The notes below the pieces were generated by a model. It was given only the letters and a program-made list of their open reading frames with translations. It did no database searches and was not told the origin of the DNA. Made by a program: the position numbers and the translations under genes. From Vicinamibacteraceae bacterium (GTDB lineage: Bacteria > Acidobacteriota > Thermoanaerobaculia > Multivoradales > Multivoraceae), in contig JAAXHG010000191.1 in assembly GCA_012270995.1 (NCBI GenBank), forward strand, positions 1 through 55,600: a stretch of DNA of 55,600 nucleotides. The letters are read 5' to 3'. Of the stretch, positions 53,648 to 55,600 are shown in pieces. Position 1 is the first letter of the stretch; each line of letters begins with the position of its first letter.

Positions 53648-55372
53648 ATGATCTCCATCTCCAACCTCGGCAAGAGCTTCGGTGAACAGACCCTGTTCAC
53701 CGGCGCGAGCGTCCGCTTCGCCTCAGGGGAACGCTACGGGCTCGTGGGCTCGAACGGCTCCGGAAAGTCGACCCTGCTGCGCATCCTGAGCGGCGACGAA
53801 CCGGCCAGCGAGGGCTCCATCTCCATCCCCAAGCGTTGCCGGCTCGGGGTGCTGAAGCAGGACCACTTCGAGTACGAGGAGGTCCCCATCGTCGATGTCG
53901 TGATGATGGGCAACGCCGAGCTCTGGGACGCGATGGTCGAGAAGGAGCGGCTGCTCGAGCGGGCCGACGAGCACTTCGACGGCGACCGCTTCGCCGCGCT
54001 CGAGGAGGTCGTCATGCGTTGGGACGGCTACTCGCTCGAGTCCAGGGCAGCCGAGATCCTGGAGGGGCTGGGGATCGAGACGGAGGTCCATCGTCAGCCG
54101 CTCTCGACTCTCTCCGGCGGCTTCAAGCTGCGCGTACTGCTGGCCCAGACCCTGGCGGCGGCGCCCGACGCGCTGCTTCTCGACGAGCCGACGAACCACC
54201 TCGACATCCTGTCCATCCGCTGGCTCGAGAAGTTCCTGTCCGACTTCAGGGGCGTGGTCCTCGTCGTCTCCCACGACCACCGCTTCCTCGACAACGTCTG
54301 CACCCAGATCGCCGACATCGACTACGAGACGCTGACCGTCTATCCCGGCACGTACTCCAACTTCGAGGAGAAGAAGGTCGAGGAACGGGCGCGCCGGGAG
54401 GCCGAGATCGCACAGCGCCAGCAGGAGATCGACCACCACCAGAGGTTCGTCGACCGCTTCCGCTACAAGGCGAGCAAGGCGCGGCAGGCCCAGAGCCGGG
54501 TGAAGCTGATCAACCGGATGACGATCGAGCCGCTGCCCCGGAGTTCCAGGCGCTATCCGTTGTTCCGGTTCGCGTCGCGGCGACCCTCCGGCAAGCGCGT
54601 GCTCACCCTCGAGGGCATCTCGAAGAGCTACGGCGACAACCAGGTGCTCGACGACGTGTCGCTCGAGATCGGCCGCGGCGAACGGATCGCGATCATCGGT
54701 CCGAACGGGATCGGCAAGTCGACCCTGCTCAAGATCGCGATCGGCGAGGTCCCCGCCGACTCGGGCGAGATCGACTGGGGCTACGAGACCCACCCCGGCT
54801 ACTTCGCCCAGGACCACCGCCAGCAACTGCTCGCCGGCCAGGGCGCCGCGCGCAAGACGGTCGAGAACTGGCTCTGGGACTGCTGCCCCGGCGAGCCGAT
54901 CGGCTTCGTGCGCGGCCAGCTCGGCGCCGTCCTGTTCTCGAAGGACGAAGCGATCAAGCGGATCGGCAGCCTCTCCGGCGGCGAGGCGGCGCGTCTCCTG
55001 TTCTGCCGACACATCGTTCTCAAGCCCAACGTGATGGTGCTGGACGAGCCGACCAACCACCTCGACCTGGAGGCGATCGAAGCTCTGATCGAGGGGCTCT
55101 CCAACTACCCCGGCACCCTGCTCCTCGTCTCCCACGACCGCTGGTTCGTGAGCCGGCTCGCCACCCGGATCATCGAGATCTCGAGAGACGGCGTCAACGA
55201 CTTCGCCGGCAGCTACGACGAGTACCTCGACCGCCTCGGCGACGACCACCTCGACCGGGCGGCGGCGCTGGTCAGGGCGAAGCGGGAGAGGCGCGAGAAG
55301 AAGGCGGCGGCGCGGGCCCTACCAGACCTGCCGCGATCCGTGGTTAGCTCTCCATCCGGCCATCGCGGCTGA
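53648..55372 (+). CDS. ABC-F family ATPase (Uup/EttA-like ribosome-associated)
   Basis: A soluble protein of 574 residues with two ABC domains and no membrane segments. Domain 1 has Walker A GSNGSGKST, signature LSGGFKLR and Walker B LLLDEPTNHLD. Domain 2 has GPNGIGKST, LSGGEAARL and VLDEPTNHLD. The linker between them (RQQEIDHHQRFVDRFRYKASKARQAQ) is the P-site-tRNA-interaction motif of ABC-F proteins, which act on the ribosome as translation or resistance factors. The basic C-terminal tail is short. I start it at the ATG at 53648, just before ISISNLGKSFG; the longer frame upstream is over the MauE-like gene. Confidence 0.92.
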   Translation: MISISNLGKSFGEQTLFTGASVRFASGERYGLVGSNGSGKSTLLRILSGDEPASEGSISIPKRCRLGVLKQDHFEYEEVPIVDVVMMGNAELWDAMVEKERLLERADEHFDGDRFAALEEVVMRWDGYSLESRAAEILEGLGIETEVHRQPLSTLSGGFKLRVLLAQTLAAAPDALLLDEPTNHLDILSIRWLEKFLSDFRGVVLVVSHDHRFLDNVCTQIADIDYETLTVYPGTYSNFEEKKVEERARREAEIAQRQQEIDHHQRFVDRFRYKASKARQAQSRVKLINRMTIEPLPRSSRRYPLFRFASRRPSGKRVLTLEGISKSYGDNQVLDDVSLEIGRGERIAIIGPNGIGKSTLLKIAIGEVPADSGEIDWGYETHPGYFAQDHRQQLLAGQGAARKTVENWLWDCCPGEPIGFVRGQLGAVLFSKDEAIKRIGSLSGGEAARLLFCRHIVLKPNVMVLDEPTNHLDLEAIEALIEGLSNYPGTLLLVSHDRWFVSRLATRIIEISRDGVNDFAGSYDEYLDRLGDDHLDRAAALVRAKRERREKKAAARALPDLPRSVVSSPSGHRG

Positions 55373-55416
55373 CCCGCATGAGGTCGCCCCGAATGCTCTG
55401 GTGAACGGAGGCGGAC

Positions 55417-55600
55417 TCACCAGGGGTAGGCGCTCTCCTCACCGAACACCTCGCTCTCGCCGCCCGCGCACACGATGGCATGGCCCTTCTCCTCGCATCC
55501 ATCGGCCGGCCCGAACTGCAAGTGAGACTCCACGCCACTGGCTGCAGCCCCGCGGACCACGCCCGCTCCCATTTCGGGCTCTTCAGGGTTTCGTGTGGAA
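55417..55600 (-). CDS. C-terminal end of an unidentified gene, truncated by the window
   Basis: On the minus strand a frame is open from the window edge to a TGA at 55417 and encodes 60 residues ending FGEESAYPW. Codon use (G/C at third positions) agrees with neighbours, and the two cysteines in DGCEEKGHAIVCAGGE give it a protein-like look. It is convergent with the ABC-F gene. No family can be assigned from this fragment. Confidence 0.5.
   Translation of the reverse strand, partial: STRNPEEPEMGAGVVRGAAASGVESHLQFGPADGCEEKGHAIVCAGGESEVFGEESAYPW

Noticed and set aside
55344..55538. 64-residue minus-strand frame near the right edge
   Set aside because: It overlaps the end of the ABC-F gene and reads as a shadow; a different minus frame that runs off the window edge looks more like coding sequence.

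Overview
This is a GC-rich, densely packed bacterial chromosome segment of about 50 protein genes. I see no rRNA or tRNA genes, no CRISPR array and no insertion sequence. The cell is Gram-negative: there are genes for lipid A metabolism (LpxH-like), an outer-membrane lipid ABC system (MlaE, MlaF, MlaD), a lipoprotein-release permease (LolC/E type) and a SpoIID/SPOR protein. A B12-dependent ribonucleotide reductase, methylmalonyl-CoA mutase, epimerase and MeaB, glutaryl-CoA dehydrogenase, a GWxTD-type protein, a DUF1844 protein and dnaK with HspR together suggest an acyl-oxidising heterotroph, most likely of Acidobacteriota affinity. The affiliation is inference.

Layout. 0-8.4 kb (minus): plsC-mrp-lpxH-aroA-sigma54 activator, mostly overlapping or closely spaced, then a protein with three tandem MerR-like HTH units. 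8.5-11.5 kb (plus): mlaEFD and a YggX-like protein. 11.5-15.8 kb: a pterin cluster (folE, a PTPS-like gene) around a SelW/Rdx-type selenoprotein with an in-frame UGA and a bacterial SECIS hairpin, then rlmD-like and tlpA-like genes. 15.8-20.8 kb: nrdJ divergent from methylmalonyl-CoA mutase. 20.9-24.7 kb: an accessory patch with an exported protein, a frame-broken M23 peptidase and a tyrosine recombinase with a near-consensus promoter. 24.7-33.9 kb (minus): spoIID-meaB-epimerase-carA-lolC chained by 4-base overlaps, then carB after a 365-base non-coding gap. 34-37.3 kb: dnaK-hspR-DnaC-like ATPase. 37.4-38.7 kb: DUF1844 gene and mazG. 38.7-43.5 kb (minus): gcdH-glpX-dcd-anti-sigma kinase-STAS-degenerate S41 protease. 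43.5-55.6 kb: CPBP protease, hflK-hflC-CNT transporter, a nuclease-helicase fusion, a LuxE/LuxC pair, a MauE-thioredoxin-like fusion, an ABC-F ATPase and the end of a further gene.

How the genes work together. The mutase, epimerase and MeaB form the propionyl/methylmalonyl-CoA route although they are split across 12 kb. CarA and CarB make carbamoyl phosphate. FolE and the PTPS-like protein may supply the folate pterin without FolB. HflK and HflC form a membrane protease-control complex. LuxE and LuxC should form a fatty-acid-to-aldehyde reductase without luciferase.

Most notable observations: (1) the SelW-like selenoprotein, which ordinary ORF calling breaks; (2) a recurring TANNNT box 6-8 bases before the start codons of six genes without Shine-Dalgarno sites, suggesting widespread leaderless mRNA; (3) a +1 frame break exactly at CTT TGA C in the M23 peptidase; (4) a PTPS with Glu in place of the catalytic Cys; (5) an S41 protease lacking both catalytic residues.
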